From the NCBI RefSeq assembly GCF_016406145.1, contig NZ_CP066306.1:620001-684000 (forward strand): a stretch of 64,000 bases of DNA, in the 5' to 3' direction. The notes beneath the pieces are model-generated. The model searched no databases. It saw nothing but the letters and a program-made list of their open reading frames with translations, and was not told the DNA's origin. The DNA comes from Pseudomonas putida. GTDB taxonomy: Bacteria > Pseudomonadota > Gammaproteobacteria > Pseudomonadales > Pseudomonadaceae. Both the position numbers and the translations under genes were made by a program. Of the stretch, positions 8,582 through 18,549 are shown one piece after another (the first letter of the stretch is position 1; each line of letters starts with the position of its first letter).

Positions 8582-9078
8582 TTAGCGACGAAAGCGATCG
8601 TTTCAACCCGCGCGATCCAAAACCTGCGGATGCCGGCAAGCCATCGAAGAGCGCCAAGCGCCGCGAAGCCCGCAAGCTCGCGACCCAGGCCCTGTACCAA
8701 TGGCACATGGCTCAGCATTCGCTGAATGAGATCGAAGCGCAGTTCCGGGTCGATAACGATTTTACCGATGTCGATGGCGCCTATTTCCGCGAGATCCTGC
8801 ATGGGGTTCCGGCAATCAAGAGCGAAATCGACAGCGCACTGAAACCGTGCATGGACATCGCCCTGGAAGAGCTCGATCCGGTCGAACTGGCCGTATTGCG
8901 CCTGTCTACCTGGGAGTTCATCAAGCGCGTCGATGTACCGTATCGCGTTGTGATCAACGAAGGCGTAGAGCTGGCCAAGGTATTCGGCGCCACTGACGGC
9001 CACAAGTTCGTCAACGGCGTGCTGGACAAGCTGGCACCTTCGCTGCGCGAAGCAGAAGTCAAGGCGAACAAGCGCTGA
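8578..9078 (+). CDS. nusB: Transcription antitermination factor NusB
   Basis: 166-aa RNA-binding antitermination factor acting with NusE at boxA of rRNA operons. The all-helical NusB core starts at [16 protein letters not shown] (about residue 23) and ends with [20 protein letters not shown] charged N-terminal extension of about 22 residues is usual in Pseudomonas. The start is GTG 8578 within the GTGA overlap with ribH. The rib-nusB-thiL-pgpA order is the widespread gamma-proteobacterial arrangement. Confidence 0.96.
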   Translation: MISDESDRFNPRDPKPADAGKPSKSAKRREARKLATQALYQWHMAQHSLNEIEAQFRVDNDFTDVDGAYFREILHGVPAIKSEIDSALKPCMDIALEELDPVELAVLRLSTWEFIKRVDVPYRVVINEGVELAKVFGATDGHKFVNGVLDKLAPSLREAEVKANKR

Positions 9079-9096
9079 TCCTGGCGCTGTCGAGCC

Positions 9097-10056
9097 ATGG
9101 GTGAGTTCGAGCTGATCAACCATTACTTCGCCGCCGCGCCCTGTGCGCAGGGCGGTGAGGGCGTGGCACTGGGCATTGGCGACGACTGCGCCTTGCTCGA
9201 GCTTCCCCCGGGCGAGCAGTTGGCGGTGTCTACCGACACCCTGGTTGCCGGGGTGCACTTCCCGACGGTTTGTGACCCGCGCCTGCTGGGGCAGCGCTCA
9301 CTGGCCGTGGCGGCCAGCGACCTTGCAGCCATGGGCGCCAATGCCATCGGCTTCACCCTTGCCCTCACCCTGCCTGACGTCGGTCCCGACTGGCTCGCCG
9401 CCTTTGCCGACGGCCTCAGCCGCATGGCCCAGCGTTGCCGCATGAGCCTGATTGGTGGCGACACCACTCGCGGCCCCTTGAGCATCACCGTCACTGTTTT
9501 CGGCAGCGTCCCGGCTGGCCAGGCACTGTGCCGCAGCGGTGCCCGGCCGGGTGACCTGCTGTGTGTGGGGGGCGTGCTAGGCAAGGCTGCCGGTGCGTTA
9601 CCGTTGGTGCTGGGCGAGCGACAAGCGCCTGCCGAGCAGGCCGAGCCCCTGCTGGCCCACTACTGGTCGCCGTTGCCTCAACTCGGCCTGGGCCGGCGCT
9701 TGCGCGGGCGAGCGACGGCGGCGCTGGACATCTCCGATGGCCTGCTTGCCGATTGTGGTCATATCGCCAAGGCCTCCGGGGTCGCCCTTGAGGTGAACCT
9801 GGCGCAGGTGCCAGTGTCTCCTGCACTAGAGGCCTTTCTCGGCCGCGACGCGGCGGTGCAGGCGGCGCTCACCGGTGGCGACGATTACGTGTTGGCGTTC
9901 ACCCTGCCCCCTGAGGCGCTTTCATCCCTGGCGGACGCCGGCGTACATGTCATCGGCCGAGTGCTCCAAGGGCAGGGTGTGACCCTGCGTGACCCCCAAG
10001 GCCAGGACATCACTCCCGTACAACGGGGCTATCAACACTTTAGGGAGACACCGTGA
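9097..10056 (+). CDS. thiL: Thiamine-monophosphate kinase
   Basis: Phosphorylates thiamine monophosphate to the active diphosphate cofactor. 319 aa with the PurM-like fold: the N-terminal GIGDDCALLELPPGEQLAVS metal site, STDTLVAGVHF, and the nucleotide-binding SLIGGDTTRGPLSITVTVFG. C-terminal ALTGGDDYVLAFTLP is also conserved in the family. Starts at ATG 9097, 18 bases after nusB, and overlaps pgpA by four bases. ThDP made here is needed by Dxs encoded about 6 kb downstream. Confidence 0.96.
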   Translation: MGEFELINHYFAAAPCAQGGEGVALGIGDDCALLELPPGEQLAVSTDTLVAGVHFPTVCDPRLLGQRSLAVAASDLAAMGANAIGFTLALTLPDVGPDWLAAFADGLSRMAQRCRMSLIGGDTTRGPLSITVTVFGSVPAGQALCRSGARPGDLLCVGGVLGKAAGALPLVLGERQAPAEQAEPLLAHYWSPLPQLGLGRRLRGRATAALDISDGLLADCGHIAKASGVALEVNLAQVPVSPALEAFLGRDAAVQAALTGGDDYVLAFTLPPEALSSLADAGVHVIGRVLQGQGVTLRDPQGQDITPVQRGYQHFRETP

Positions 10057-10556
10057 CCGACCACCCCAATCAGGTGCCTGCGGAGTTCGTTCCGCCATCG
10101 GTCTGGCGCAACCCGTGGCACTTCATCGCCTTCGGCTTCGGTTCGGGCACGATGCCCAAAGCGCCCGGGACCTGGGGCTCGATGGTGGCCATCCCGTTTA
10201 TCCCACTCTGGCAGATGCTGCCCGATTGGGGTTACTGGCTGCTGCTGGGCATCACCATGCTGTTTGGCTTCTGGCTGTGCGGTAAGGTCGCCAATGACTT
10301 GCGCGTACACGACCACGAAGGCATTGTCTGGGATGAAATGGTCGGCATGTGGATCACCCTTTGGCTGGTGCCGGAAGGGTGGCAGTGGATTCTGGCGGGG
10401 TTCCTGATGTTCCGCTTCTTCGACATCCTCAAGCCATGGCCGATTCGCTGGATCGATCGCCATGTGCACGGCGGTGTCGGCATCATGCTCGACGATATTC
10501 TGGCTGGCGTGTTCGCCTGGCTGGGCATGCAGGTTCTGGTGTGGGCGGTTGGCTGA
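10053..10556 (+). CDS. pgpA: Phosphatidylglycerophosphatase A
   Basis: Inner-membrane enzyme dephosphorylating phosphatidylglycerol phosphate in phospholipid synthesis. 167 aa, with the family N-terminal FGSGTMPKAPGTWGSMVAIP, several hydrophobic segments (WGYWLLLGITMLFGFWLC, WITLWLVPEGWQWILAGFLM) and the acidic motif HDHEGIVWDEMVGMW containing the presumed catalytic Asp/Glu residues. The GTG start overlaps the thiL stop (GTGA). Confidence 0.95.
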   Translation: MTDHPNQVPAEFVPPSVWRNPWHFIAFGFGSGTMPKAPGTWGSMVAIPFIPLWQMLPDWGYWLLLGITMLFGFWLCGKVANDLRVHDHEGIVWDEMVGMWITLWLVPEGWQWILAGFLMFRFFDILKPWPIRWIDRHVHGGVGIMLDDILAGVFAWLGMQVLVWAVG

Positions 10557-10573
10557 GACAGGGAGCGCTTTGG

Positions 10574-11317
10574 ATGGCCATTCGGACTGTGCTGCTGGCA
10601 ATTTTGTTCAGCGTTGCCCATGGGGCGCTGGCAGCCGAAGGCGTACCGAAACAGGTCCATCTGGTCAGTGAAGAGTGGCTGGATTACACCAATGCCGATG
10701 GTACCGGTGTGGCCTGGGATGTCTTGCGCAAGGTCTTCGAGCCTGCCGGCGTCAAGGTCGTGGCAAAGAGTGCCCCTTACAGCCGTGCCGTCGGCCTGGT
10801 CAAACGCGGCGAGGCCGATGCTTGGGTCGGGTCTTACAAGGATGAGAACGACGACAATCTCTACCCGCGTTGGCACTTCGACATGGACCACATCTATGCG
10901 CTGGGGCTTGCCAGCAAACCGGTGCCTACCTTGGACACCGTTGGTCAGTATCGCTTGGCCTGGGTGCGTGGCTACGATTACGGCAGCTACCTGCCGAACG
11001 TAAAGGAGTCGCGCGAGATCCAGCGCCGCGAAGGCATCCTGCCGATGCTTGAACATGATCGCGTGGACTTCTACATCGATGCGCTGACCGAGGTTGACTA
11101 CGTGCTTGGCCAAACCTCTCAGCCGGAACGGTTTCGTCGAACCCATGTCGCCGAACTGCCGTTGTACCTGGCCTTTGCCCGCAACGAGCACGGCAAGGCC
11201 CTGCGTGAACTGTTCGACAGACGCATGGCTGAACTGGTACGCAGCGGCGAGTTGAAGCCTATCTTCGAGCACTGGAAACAGCCGTATCCCTTTACTGCCG
11301 ACAGCAAGCCTCAATAG
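10574..11317 (+). CDS. Periplasmic solute-binding protein, amino-acid type (SBP_bac_3-like)
   Basis: 247-aa exported protein; signal peptide MAIRTVLLAILFSVAHGALA. The two-lobed binding fold is suggested by VHLVSEEWLDYTNADGTGVA, SRAVGLVKRGEADAWVGSYK (the usual duplicated-lobe hinge region) and a C-terminal LFDRRMAELVRSGELKPIFE typical of family-3 binding proteins. No permease or ATPase adjoins it, so it is an orphan receptor or its ABC partner is elsewhere. GGGAG is nine bases before ATG 10574. Ligand unknown. Confidence 0.8.
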   Translation: MAIRTVLLAILFSVAHGALAAEGVPKQVHLVSEEWLDYTNADGTGVAWDVLRKVFEPAGVKVVAKSAPYSRAVGLVKRGEADAWVGSYKDENDDNLYPRWHFDMDHIYALGLASKPVPTLDTVGQYRLAWVRGYDYGSYLPNVKESREIQRREGILPMLEHDRVDFYIDALTEVDYVLGQTSQPERFRRTHVAELPLYLAFARNEHGKALRELFDRRMAELVRSGELKPIFEHWKQPYPFTADSKPQ

Positions 11318-11451
11318 CACCAAGGGCTGCCAGGGGGTAACCGAACATCGAACTTTTCGATCTTAACCCACGGTATTCAGCCAGCGCACAGGCGCTGACC
11401 TGCTGATACAATCGCTTCACGAGAATTTTCCTACTTATCCAGGAGCACAAC

Positions 11452-12069
11452 GTGCCCGTCGTCTTTGTTGCCGCCTCTAAACTCCCGACCCCCTTCGCGA
11501 CTTTCACCATGCATGGTTTCCTCGACGAAGCCACCGGCCGTGAGCACGTGGTGCTCAGCCTGGGTGACATCGCCGACGGTGAGCCGGTGCTGGGGCGCCT
11601 GCACTCCGAGTGCCTGACTGGCGATGCCCTGTTCAGCCAGCGTTGCGACTGTGGCTCGCAACTGGAAGCCGCCCTGCAGGCCATTGCCCGTGAAGGCCGC
11701 GGCGTGCTGCTGTACCTGCGTCAGGAGGGCCGTGGCATTGGCCTGCTGAACAAGATCCGCGCCTATGAGTTGCAGGACGGTGGTGCCGACACTGTTGAGG
11801 CCAACGAGCGGCTGGGGTTCGCTGCCGACCAGCGTGATTACGCGATCTGCCTGCCGATGCTCGAGCACCTGGGCGTGAAATCGTTGCGCCTGATGACCAA
11901 CAACCCGCGCAAGGTCAAGGCGCTGACCGACATGAACATCAAGGTTGCCGAGCGCGTGCCGCTGCATACCGGGCATAACCCGCACAACCGTTACTACCTG
12001 GCGACCAAGGCCGACAAGCTTGGCCACATGCTGGGTAACGAACACCAGGGTGAGGTTCCCCAGGCGTGA
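11452..12069 (+). CDS. ribA: GTP cyclohydrolase II
   Basis: First committed step of riboflavin synthesis from GTP. 205 aa with an intact active site: [20 protein letters not shown] (three zinc Cys), [31 protein letters not shown] and the C-terminal [12 protein letters not shown]. The GTG start at 11452 has AGGAG six bases upstream and a -10-like TACAAT about 40 bases upstream, suggesting its own promoter. It compensates for the degenerate cyclohydrolase domain of RibBA. Confidence 0.97.
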   Translation: MPVVFVAASKLPTPFATFTMHGFLDEATGREHVVLSLGDIADGEPVLGRLHSECLTGDALFSQRCDCGSQLEAALQAIAREGRGVLLYLRQEGRGIGLLNKIRAYELQDGGADTVEANERLGFAADQRDYAICLPMLEHLGVKSLRLMTNNPRKVKALTDMNIKVAERVPLHTGHNPHNRYYLATKADKLGHMLGNEHQGEVPQA

Positions 12070-12485
12070 CCCGCAGCGAGGTGAAGCGGCGTCTGTCGCT
12101 GGCCTGGTGGCAATACCTGGCGGTTGGCCTGGTGCCGCTGCCGGTGATGGCCTGGGCTTTTGGCGGTGGCGATGCGCTGATCCCGGTGCTGGCCATGCCG
12201 CTGTTCATCGGCGGTGCGGCAACCATGTTCCTCAGCCTGCCGCGTTTCGGCGCCTACAAGCGTGCCTTGATCGCCACCTCCAAGTTACTTGGCACGGCTG
12301 AAGAACCGGCCGCCTGGATCGAGTTGGCCCGGGTACGGCGCATGGCCATGCTGTTCGCCTGCTTCCCTGCCTGGGTCGCCGCATTGTCGGTGCTGGTAGG
12401 GCTCGAAGCGGTGCCGCAAATTCTTTTGGCGTTATCCACCGTGGTGGTGCTCTACCTCTACCGCATCCCGCGTCAGCTAGGGTGA
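12066..12485 (+). CDS. Small integral membrane protein, unknown function
   Basis: 139 aa with about four hydrophobic segments ([72 protein letters not shown]) and a short charged N-terminus. GTG start inside the four-base overlap with the ribA stop. A homologue sits at the same place between ribA and the BtuF-like gene in P. aeruginosa (from memory). No catalytic motif is recognisable; a transport-associated role is only suggested by the neighbour. Confidence 0.75.
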   Translation: MTRSEVKRRLSLAWWQYLAVGLVPLPVMAWAFGGGDALIPVLAMPLFIGGAATMFLSLPRFGAYKRALIATSKLLGTAEEPAAWIELARVRRMAMLFACFPAWVAALSVLVGLEAVPQILLALSTVVVLYLYRIPRQLG

Positions 12486-13297
12486 TGCGCCGCCTGCTTT
12501 GCCTGCTGGCGATGCTGGCCTGCACCGTCCAGGCTGGCGAGCCTCTGCGTGTGGTCAGCCTTGCGCCTTCGATGAGCGAAATCATGCTTGAGCTGCAGGC
12601 CGACGACTTGCTGGTGGGCATGCTCGACGGCGGCGAGCGCCCAGCGGCGCTGCGTAATCTGCCTTCGGTGGGGCGCCAGGGGCAACTGGATATGGAGCGC
12701 CTGCTCAGCCTCAGGCCTGACCTGCTGTTGCTCTGGCCCGGCAGCGTGCCACCAGCCCAGCGCGATCAGCTCACGCGGCTGGGTATCGCGACCTTCAGTG
12801 CAGAACCCCACGACCTTGAGCAACTGCTTGAACAGATCGAGGCCATTGCCGTGCGTGTAGGGCGGGCAGAGCAGGGGCGGCAGTATGTGGGAGGCCTGCG
12901 TGAACGGTTGCGGCAACTGCGTCAGCACTATCGGCGTGAACAGCCGCTACGGGTGTTCTATCAGGTCTGGGACCGGCCGCTGTACACCTTGGGTGGGCGA
13001 CAGGTGGTGAGTGATGCCTTGGCGGTATGTGGGGCACGCAATATCTTTGCCGACCTGAGCCAGCCGGCACCGCAAGTGAATGTGGAATCAGTGCTGATGC
13101 GCGATCCGCAGGTGATTCTGGCTGGCGACCAGGGGCAGTTGGCAAGCTGGAAGGCTTGGCCAGATTTGGACGCTGTGGCCGGTGATCGTCTGCTGGTGGT
13201 GCCGGACAAGGGCCTGGAGCGGCCCAGCGGGCAGATGATCGAAGCCACCGCCCGCTTGTGTGCGCTGCTCGAATCTAAAGCGCCGGCGTCCAGGTGA
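12485..13297 (+). CDS. Cobalamin/iron-chelate binding protein, BtuF-like
   Basis: 270-aa periplasmic binding protein of the BtuF/FhuD class. Signal peptide [17 protein letters not shown], then the hallmark start LRVVSLAPSMSEIMLELQAD and LPSVGRQGQLDMERLLSLRP, and a second lobe from LYTLGGRQVVSDALAVCGAR with VNVESVLMRDPQVILAG. A BtuB-like receptor lies convergently next door, so vitamin B12 is the likely ligand. The ATG at 12485 overlaps the previous stop (TGATG); GTG 12482 is an alternative. The last 23 bases overlap the 3' end of the receptor gene on the other strand. Confidence 0.85.
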   Translation: MRRLLCLLAMLACTVQAGEPLRVVSLAPSMSEIMLELQADDLLVGMLDGGERPAALRNLPSVGRQGQLDMERLLSLRPDLLLLWPGSVPPAQRDQLTRLGIATFSAEPHDLEQLLEQIEAIAVRVGRAEQGRQYVGGLRERLRQLRQHYRREQPLRVFYQVWDRPLYTLGGRQVVSDALAVCGARNIFADLSQPAPQVNVESVLMRDPQVILAGDQGQLASWKAWPDLDAVAGDRLLVVPDKGLERPSGQMIEATARLCALLESKAPASR

Positions 13298-15116
13298 CGC
13301 TGAACAGGGCCGTGCGGCCCTCTTCGCGGTAGCCGTAGCTGGCGCCCTGGTAGTTGTAATGGGTGCGGCTGTACCGCCTATCCAGCAGGTTGTCCAGTTT
13401 CAGGTCGAACTTCAGCTCGCGGCTTGCCGCCCAACTTGTGCGCAAGCCCAGTAAGCCGTAACCACTGATGGGATCGGTGTTTGCTTCGTCGTTGTAACTG
13501 CTGCTCACTGCTTGCCAACCCGCGCCAATGCTGAAGCGGTCAAACTTACGGTCTATGTCCAGGCTCAAGGTCCGTCGTGCCCGGCGAGATAGGGTATGAC
13601 CGTTATCACGGTTGCGCGGGTCGACTAGGGCGAGGCCGATCTGCGACGTCCAGCCGTTCCATTCTTGGTTCAAGGCCATCTCAAAGCCGTTGATGCGGGC
13701 GGAGCCGACATTCTCCGGTTGCATGCTGTACTCGATCGCGTCGCGCAGGTCCGTGCGATACAGCGATGCTTCCAGCCTGCTGCTTCCGTTTAGTTGGCTA
13801 CGCCACTGCAGCTCGTAACTCTTCGAGTGCTCGGGCTGGAGGTCAGGGTTGTTGTAGCCGGGAAAGTAGAGGTCGTTGAAAGTTGGGGCCCGGAAGCCTT
13901 CGCTGTATGACACCAGTACATCGTTAGCCTCGTTGAGCGGTAAGGTCAGGGTACTGCTCCATGTGGTCTGCCCACCGAACTGCTCATTCTCGTCGTGGCG
14001 CAGACCCAGCTCGGTTGAGAAGTTGTCACCCTGAAAGCGGTGCTGGGCGAAAATAGCGCGATTCCAGCGGCTGTCTTCTTTGAAGTCGGTACTTGAATGG
14101 ACGCGGTCTTCGTACCAGTCGCCGCCTAGTAGCACACTGTTGCGTTCATCCACCGTCAGGCTGTTCTGCCAAGTGGCCTGGTCGCGATAGGTATTGAACG
14201 GGAAGCTGGAATGGCTGAGCTTGTCTCGGCTGTCGTCGCGGTTCTCGCTGTGGGCCAGCTCCACGCGGCTGTTCCATTGGTCGGTCAGTTGTGCATCCAG
14301 GTAGATGCCGATGGTGCTGACGGCGAAGTGCGAATAGGGCTCTTGTGGACTGAGGCCGCGAGGCTCGTCGTACTCATGTCGCCCTCGGCTGTCGAGCAGG
14401 TTCAGGCCGGTTTCGAAACGTTCGCCAAAGGTGTGGCTCAGGCTCAGGTTGAACGACTTGTTGCGGTAGGCGTCATGATCGCCGTCGCTGGCAAAGGACG
14501 GGCCGGTCGAGTCGATGCCTGCCGTTTCGTCCAGGCTGGCGCCCAGGTTGAAGCGGGTCGCGCCGTCGCCTCCGGACAGGCCCAGGCTACGTTGCCAGGT
14601 CTGGTTGCTGCCTGCTGCCATGCGCAGGCGCGGCTGCAGGCCCGTGCCGTTGCTGCGACGGGTGAAGATCTGAATGACACCGCCGATGGCATCGCTACCG
14701 TAGATCGCCGAGCGTGAGCCGCGCAGCACTTCGACACGTTCGATTTGGTCGACGTCGAGAAACTGCAGGCCGCTGTCGCCCGAGGTGGCGTTGGCGATGC
14801 GCACGCCGTCGACCAGCACCAGGCTCTGGGCGGCCTTGGTGCCGCGGATGAAGATACCCGGCAGGCTACCGCGGCCACCGGTGGGCGCGACTTGCACGCC
14901 GGGCACGCGTGCGAGGAGGTCGGTGACGCTGGTGGGTTGCAGGCGGTCGATGTCGTTGCGGGTGAAGACGGTGTTGGCTGCGCTGGTGGCGGTGCGTGAT
15001 TCGACCTGGCGGTTGGCGCTGATCAGCACGTCGGGGAGCTTCAGGGCGTCGTCGCGTTCGGCGGCCAGAAGCGGCAGGGGCAGGCAGAGCAGGGTGGCGA
15101 AGGTTGAGGTTTTCAT
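13275..15116 (-). CDS. btuB: TonB-dependent vitamin B12 receptor, BtuB-like
   Basis: 613-aa outer-membrane receptor. After a signal peptide (MKTSTFATLLCLPLPLLAA) comes a TonB-box-like LPDVLISANRQVE, the plug domain (LLARVPGVQVAPTGGRGSLP ... VEVLRGSRSAIYGSDAIGGV) and a beta-barrel ending in SVTWTPAL with a C-terminal hydrophobic residue. Short length (about 600) and the ANR box fit BtuB rather than siderophore receptors of 700 or more. No cobalamin riboswitch is visible in the 120 bases upstream, which hold a REP pair. The 3' end overlaps the BtuF-like gene. Confidence 0.87.
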   Translation of the reverse strand: MKTSTFATLLCLPLPLLAAERDDALKLPDVLISANRQVESRTATSAANTVFTRNDIDRLQPTSVTDLLARVPGVQVAPTGGRGSLPGIFIRGTKAAQSLVLVDGVRIANATSGDSGLQFLDVDQIERVEVLRGSRSAIYGSDAIGGVIQIFTRRSNGTGLQPRLRMAAGSNQTWQRSLGLSGGDGATRFNLGASLDETAGIDSTGPSFASDGDHDAYRNKSFNLSLSHTFGERFETGLNLLDSRGRHEYDEPRGLSPQEPYSHFAVSTIGIYLDAQLTDQWNSRVELAHSENRDDSRDKLSHSSFPFNTYRDQATWQNSLTVDERNSVLLGGDWYEDRVHSSTDFKEDSRWNRAIFAQHRFQGDNFSTELGLRHDENEQFGGQTTWSSTLTLPLNEANDVLVSYSEGFRAPTFNDLYFPGYNNPDLQPEHSKSYELQWRSQLNGSSRLEASLYRTDLRDAIEYSMQPENVGSARINGFEMALNQEWNGWTSQIGLALVDPRNRDNGHTLSRRARRTLSLDIDRKFDRFSIGAGWQAVSSSYNDEANTDPISGYGLLGLRTSWAASRELKFDLKLDNLLDRRYSRTHYNYQGASYGYREEGRTALFSVTWTPAL

Positions 15117-15132
15117 GGGCAGTACCAGTTGC

Positions 15133-15232
15133 GAGGGCTGCGCCCTCGATCGCGACACAAGGCCGCTCCTACAGGATTCCGCGGTCCTGTGTAGGAGCGG
15201 CCTTGTGTCGCGATGGGCCGCAAGGCGGCCCC
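15133..15232. repeat. REP inverted pair (BIME-like) between btuB and dxs
   Basis: Two P. putida-type REP units face each other: 15149-15175 (ATCGCGACACAAGGCCGCTC...) and 15186-15232 (CCTGTGTAGGAGCGGCCTTG..., ending in the GGGCCGC/GCGGCCC hairpin). The left unit likewise has a GAGGGC/GCCCTC mini-hairpin outside. Sits just before the btuB start and after the dxs stop. Confidence 0.85.
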
Positions 15233-15237
15233 AGGAA

Positions 15238-17133
15238 TTACAGGCCGAGCTTGGCCATGCGGGCCTTCACCGAAGCTTCGATGCCGGCCGCATCCAGCCC
15301 ACATTCAGCCAGCATCTGCGCAGGCTTGGCGTGCTCGACGTAGATATCCGGCAGGCCCAGGTGCAGCAGCGGCTTGATCACCGCCTGGCTGGCCAGGAAC
15401 TCACCCACAGCAGCCCCCGCGCCGCCCATGATGGCGTTCTCTTCGAGGGTCACCAGCAGCGCATGACTGCCTGCCAGTTCCAGCACCAGTGCCTCGTCCA
15501 GCGGCTTGACGAAACGCATGTCGACCACGGTGGCGTTGATTTGCTCGGCAACCTGCAGGGCTTCAGCCAACTGCACGCCAAACACCAGCAAAGCGACCTT
15601 TTCGCCCTGACGACGGATGACGCCCTTGCCGATTTCCAGCGGTTCCAGGTCGCCACTGATCGGCGCGTTGGGGCCGGTACCGCGTGGGTAGCGTACCGCT
15701 GCCGGGCCGTTGTACAGGTGGCCGGTGCTCAGCATCTTGCGCAGTTCGTTTTCGTCGCTGGGCGTCATCACCAGCATGCCCGGGATGCAGCGCAGGTACG
15801 ACAGGTCATAGCTGCCCGCGTGGGTCGGGCCGTCTTCGCCGACCAAACCTGCCCGGTCAATGGCGAACAGGACGTCGAGGTTCTGTACCGCCACGTCGTG
15901 TATCAGCTGGTCGTAGGCGCGCTGCAGGAAGGTCGAGTAGATCGCGACCACCGGCTTGCTGCCTTCGCAGGCCATGCCCGCCGCCAGCGTGACGGCATGC
16001 TGCTCGGCGATGGCCACATCGAAGTAGCGCTCGGGGTAACGCTCACTGAAGGCAACCAGGTCGGAGCCTTCCTTCATTGCCGGGGTGATGCCCACCAGGC
16101 GGTTGTCGGCAGCGGCCATGTCGCACAGCCATTGGCCGAATACCGCAGAGTACTTCGGCCCGCTGGCCTTCTTCGGCGCGGCCGGCTTGTCGGCAGGCTC
16201 GAGCTTGGTGATGGCGTGGTAGCCGATCGGGTCGATCTCGGCCGGAGCGAAGCCTTTGCCCTTCTTGGTCACCACGTGCAGGAACTGCGGGCCTTTGAGG
16301 TCACGCATGTTGCGCAGGGTGGCGATCATGGTAGGCAGGTCGTGGCCATCGATCGGGCCGATGTAGTTCCAGCCCAGCTCTTCGAACAGGGTGCCGGGCA
16401 CCAACATGCCTTTGGCGTATTCCTCGGTGCGACGGGCAATCTCCCAGGCACCTGGCAGGCGCGACAGCACCTTCTTGCTGCCCTCGCGCATGCTTGCGTA
16501 GGTGCGGCTTGAAAGAATCTTGGCCAGATAATTGGACAGCCCGCCAACGTTACGCGAGATCGACATGTCATTGTCGTTGAGAATGACCAGCATGTCGGCG
16601 TTGACTTCCTGGGCATGGTTCAACGCCTCGAACGCCATACCGGCTGTCAGGGCACCGTCACCGATCACTGCAATCGACTTGCGCGCGCTGTTCTGCAGGC
16701 GGGCGGCAATGGCCATTCCCAGTGCGGCGCTGATCGAGGTGCTGGAATGGCCGACGCCAAAGGTGTCGTACTCACTCTCGCTGCGGCGCGGGAAGGCGGC
16801 GATCCCGTCCTTCTGGCGCAGGCTCAGCATGCGGTTGCGCCGGCCGGTGAGGATCTTGTGCGGGTAGGCTTGATGGCCGACGTCCCACACCAGCCGGTCG
16901 TCCGGGGTGTCGAAGACGTAGTGCAGGGCGATCGTCAGTTCGATCACGCCCAGACCGGCGCCAAAATGCCCACCGGTCTGACCCACGGTGTAGAGCAGCT
17001 CCTGGCGCAGCTCGTCGGCCAGGTGCTCAAGGTCGGCTTCGGCCAGCCGGCGCAGGCCGGCAGGCGTGTCAGCGCGGTCGAGCAACGGCGTGACCGGGCG
17101 TTCGCGGGGGATCTCTTGAAACGTCGTGGGCAT
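15238..17133 (-). CDS. dxs: 1-deoxy-D-xylulose-5-phosphate synthase
   Basis: First enzyme of the MEP isoprenoid pathway, condensing pyruvate with glyceraldehyde 3-phosphate using thiamine diphosphate. 631 aa, full length. ThDP/Mg site [20 protein letters not shown] with [24 protein letters not shown]; the transketolase pyrimidine domain has the catalytic Glu in [17 protein letters not shown]; and the C-terminal domain starts near [12 protein letters not shown] 17133 begins [14 protein letters not shown]. It follows ispA by 112 bases in the conserved xseB-ispA-dxs order. Confidence 0.97.
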   Translation of the reverse strand: MPTTFQEIPRERPVTPLLDRADTPAGLRRLAEADLEHLADELRQELLYTVGQTGGHFGAGLGVIELTIALHYVFDTPDDRLVWDVGHQAYPHKILTGRRNRMLSLRQKDGIAAFPRRSESEYDTFGVGHSSTSISAALGMAIAARLQNSARKSIAVIGDGALTAGMAFEALNHAQEVNADMLVILNDNDMSISRNVGGLSNYLAKILSSRTYASMREGSKKVLSRLPGAWEIARRTEEYAKGMLVPGTLFEELGWNYIGPIDGHDLPTMIATLRNMRDLKGPQFLHVVTKKGKGFAPAEIDPIGYHAITKLEPADKPAAPKKASGPKYSAVFGQWLCDMAAADNRLVGITPAMKEGSDLVAFSERYPERYFDVAIAEQHAVTLAAGMACEGSKPVVAIYSTFLQRAYDQLIHDVAVQNLDVLFAIDRAGLVGEDGPTHAGSYDLSYLRCIPGMLVMTPSDENELRKMLSTGHLYNGPAAVRYPRGTGPNAPISGDLEPLEIGKGVIRRQGEKVALLVFGVQLAEALQVAEQINATVVDMRFVKPLDEALVLELAGSHALLVTLEENAIMGGAGAAVGEFLASQAVIKPLLHLGLPDIYVEHAKPAQMLAECGLDAAGIEASVKARMAKLGL

Positions 17134-17245
17134 CAGGCGAGTCGTTATAGATGTTAAGACGCGGCAGTTTACCCCATTGTGGGAAAAGTGCCCATTCGAC
17201 CAGAGGTTGCACGCCCCCTGTGTGCGGGTTTGGAATCAGTGTTTC

Positions 17246-18133
17246 TTAATGGCGGCGTTCGACGATGTAGCGCGCCAACGCCCGCAGAGGTTCTGCGTCT
17301 TCACCAAACCCTTCAAGTGCGACCAGCGCCTGGTCGCGCAGTTCGATCGCATAGGCCTTGGCCGCTTCCAGGCCAAGCAGGGCCGGATAGGTCGGTTTGT
17401 CACGGGCGATGTCGGCACCCTGGCGCTTGCCGAGGGTGGCGGTGTCGCTTTCCACGTCGAGGATGTCGTCCTGCACCTGGAATGCCAAGCCAATGGCCTG
17501 TGCATAAGTCTGCAGGGCGTCCAGCTGCGCCTGCTCGGCGCGGCCGCTGGCCAAGGCGCCAAGGCGCACGCTGGCTTCGATCAGCGCGCCGGTCTTGTGC
17601 CGGTGCATGAACTCCAGGGCCTGCTGGTCCAGCTTCACGCCGACCGAGCCAAGGTCTATGGCCTGGCCTGCGACCATGCCGGCAGGGCCTGCAGCCTTGG
17701 CCAGGGCCTGGACCATGGCCAGGCGGATGGCGTCGGGCTGCGGGCTCAGCCGTGGGTCGAGCAGGGCGCTGAAGGCCAGGCTCTGCAGGCCGTCGCCGGC
17801 GAGTATCGCACAGGCTTCGTCGAAGGCTTTATGGGTGGTCGGCTGGCCACGGCGCAGGTCGTCATCGTCCATGGCCGGCAGGTCGTCGTGCACCAGCGAA
17901 TAAGCATGGATCAGCTCTACCGCGCAGGCGGCGCCGTTAGCCTGCTCGGCCGGTGCGCCCAGTGCTTGGCAAGCAGCATAGGCGAGCAGCGGGCGCACGC
18001 GCTTGCCGCCGTTCATCACGCTGTAGCGCATTGCGGCGTACAGCCGCTCAAGCTCCTTGGTGGGCGCGATGAACAGGGGTTCAAGGGCCGCATCGACGCG
18101 CGCCTGGCTGCTGGCTTGATAGGCGCCGATCAT
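17246..18133 (-). CDS. ispA: Farnesyl diphosphate synthase (geranyltranstransferase)
   Basis: Makes FPP for undecaprenyl phosphate, quinones and haem O. 295 aa with the first Asp-rich motif [17 protein letters not shown], the second [13 protein letters not shown], and [20 protein letters not shown] at the substrate site. The start overlaps the xseB stop by four bases. Ends with the basic tail [12 protein letters not shown], usual for bacterial FPP synthases. Context: between xseB and dxs, as in most gamma-proteobacteria. Confidence 0.96.
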   Translation of the reverse strand: MIGAYQASSQARVDAALEPLFIAPTKELERLYAAMRYSVMNGGKRVRPLLAYAACQALGAPAEQANGAACAVELIHAYSLVHDDLPAMDDDDLRRGQPTTHKAFDEACAILAGDGLQSLAFSALLDPRLSPQPDAIRLAMVQALAKAAGPAGMVAGQAIDLGSVGVKLDQQALEFMHRHKTGALIEASVRLGALASGRAEQAQLDALQTYAQAIGLAFQVQDDILDVESDTATLGKRQGADIARDKPTYPALLGLEAAKAYAIELRDQALVALEGFGEDAEPLRALARYIVERRH

Positions 18134-18372
18134 GCCTCTGGCTCCGCATCGAAGGGCTGAGCGGCTAGCTCGCCGTCACGCTCCAGCAGTATCTGCACTT
18201 TCTGCTCGGCCTGGGCCAGGGCGCCCTGGCAATCGCGGGTCAGGGCGATACCTTGCTCGAAGGCGGCCAACGAGTCTTCCAGCGACAACTCGCCGTTCTC
18301 CAGGCGTTCGACCAGCGCTTGCAGGTCGGCGAGGGATTGCTCGAAATCGATGGAGGCTTTTTTGCGGGCCAT
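18130..18372 (-). CDS. xseB: Exodeoxyribonuclease VII small subunit
   Basis: 80-aa helical subunit that binds the XseA catalytic subunit in the ssDNA exonuclease. Canonical sequence [20 protein letters not shown], then [23 protein letters not shown] 18372 gives [12 protein letters not shown]; earlier in-frame codons would add non-homologous residues. Four-base overlap with ispA. Confidence 0.95.
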   Translation of the reverse strand: MARKKASIDFEQSLADLQALVERLENGELSLEDSLAAFEQGIALTRDCQGALAQAEQKVQILLERDGELAAQPFDAEPEA

Positions 18373-18496
18373 GGCGACGGGTCTCGGTGGCTGTTCAGAA
18401 CGGCGCGACACTAGCAGAGCGGGGCGGGGGGAGCAAACTTGAGGGTGTTTTTTCCGGCCCACAGGTACAGCACAATGCCAGGAGGCTGTGCTTTAC

Positions 18497-18541
18497 CTGT
18501 GGAAGCCGGCTTGCCGGCGATTGGGCCGCAAAGCGGCCCCG
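18497..18541. repeat. Single REP element downstream of ribB
   Basis: A P. putida-type palindromic unit with nested hairpins GCCGGC-TT-GCCGGC and GGGCCGC-AAA-GCGGCCC, eight bases after the ribB stop (minus strand). May act as the 3' stabiliser or terminator of ribB mRNA. Confidence 0.75.
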
Positions 18542-18549
18542 TCGATCAA

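Noticed and set aside
15117..15240. Cobalamin riboswitch expected upstream of btuB
   Set aside because: The region is short and consists of a REP pair; no B12-box-like sequence was found.
14785..16512. 575-codon plus-strand open frame opposite btuB and dxs
   Set aside because: Crosses two real genes and the REP pair; composition is shadow-like, with no start signal or motif.
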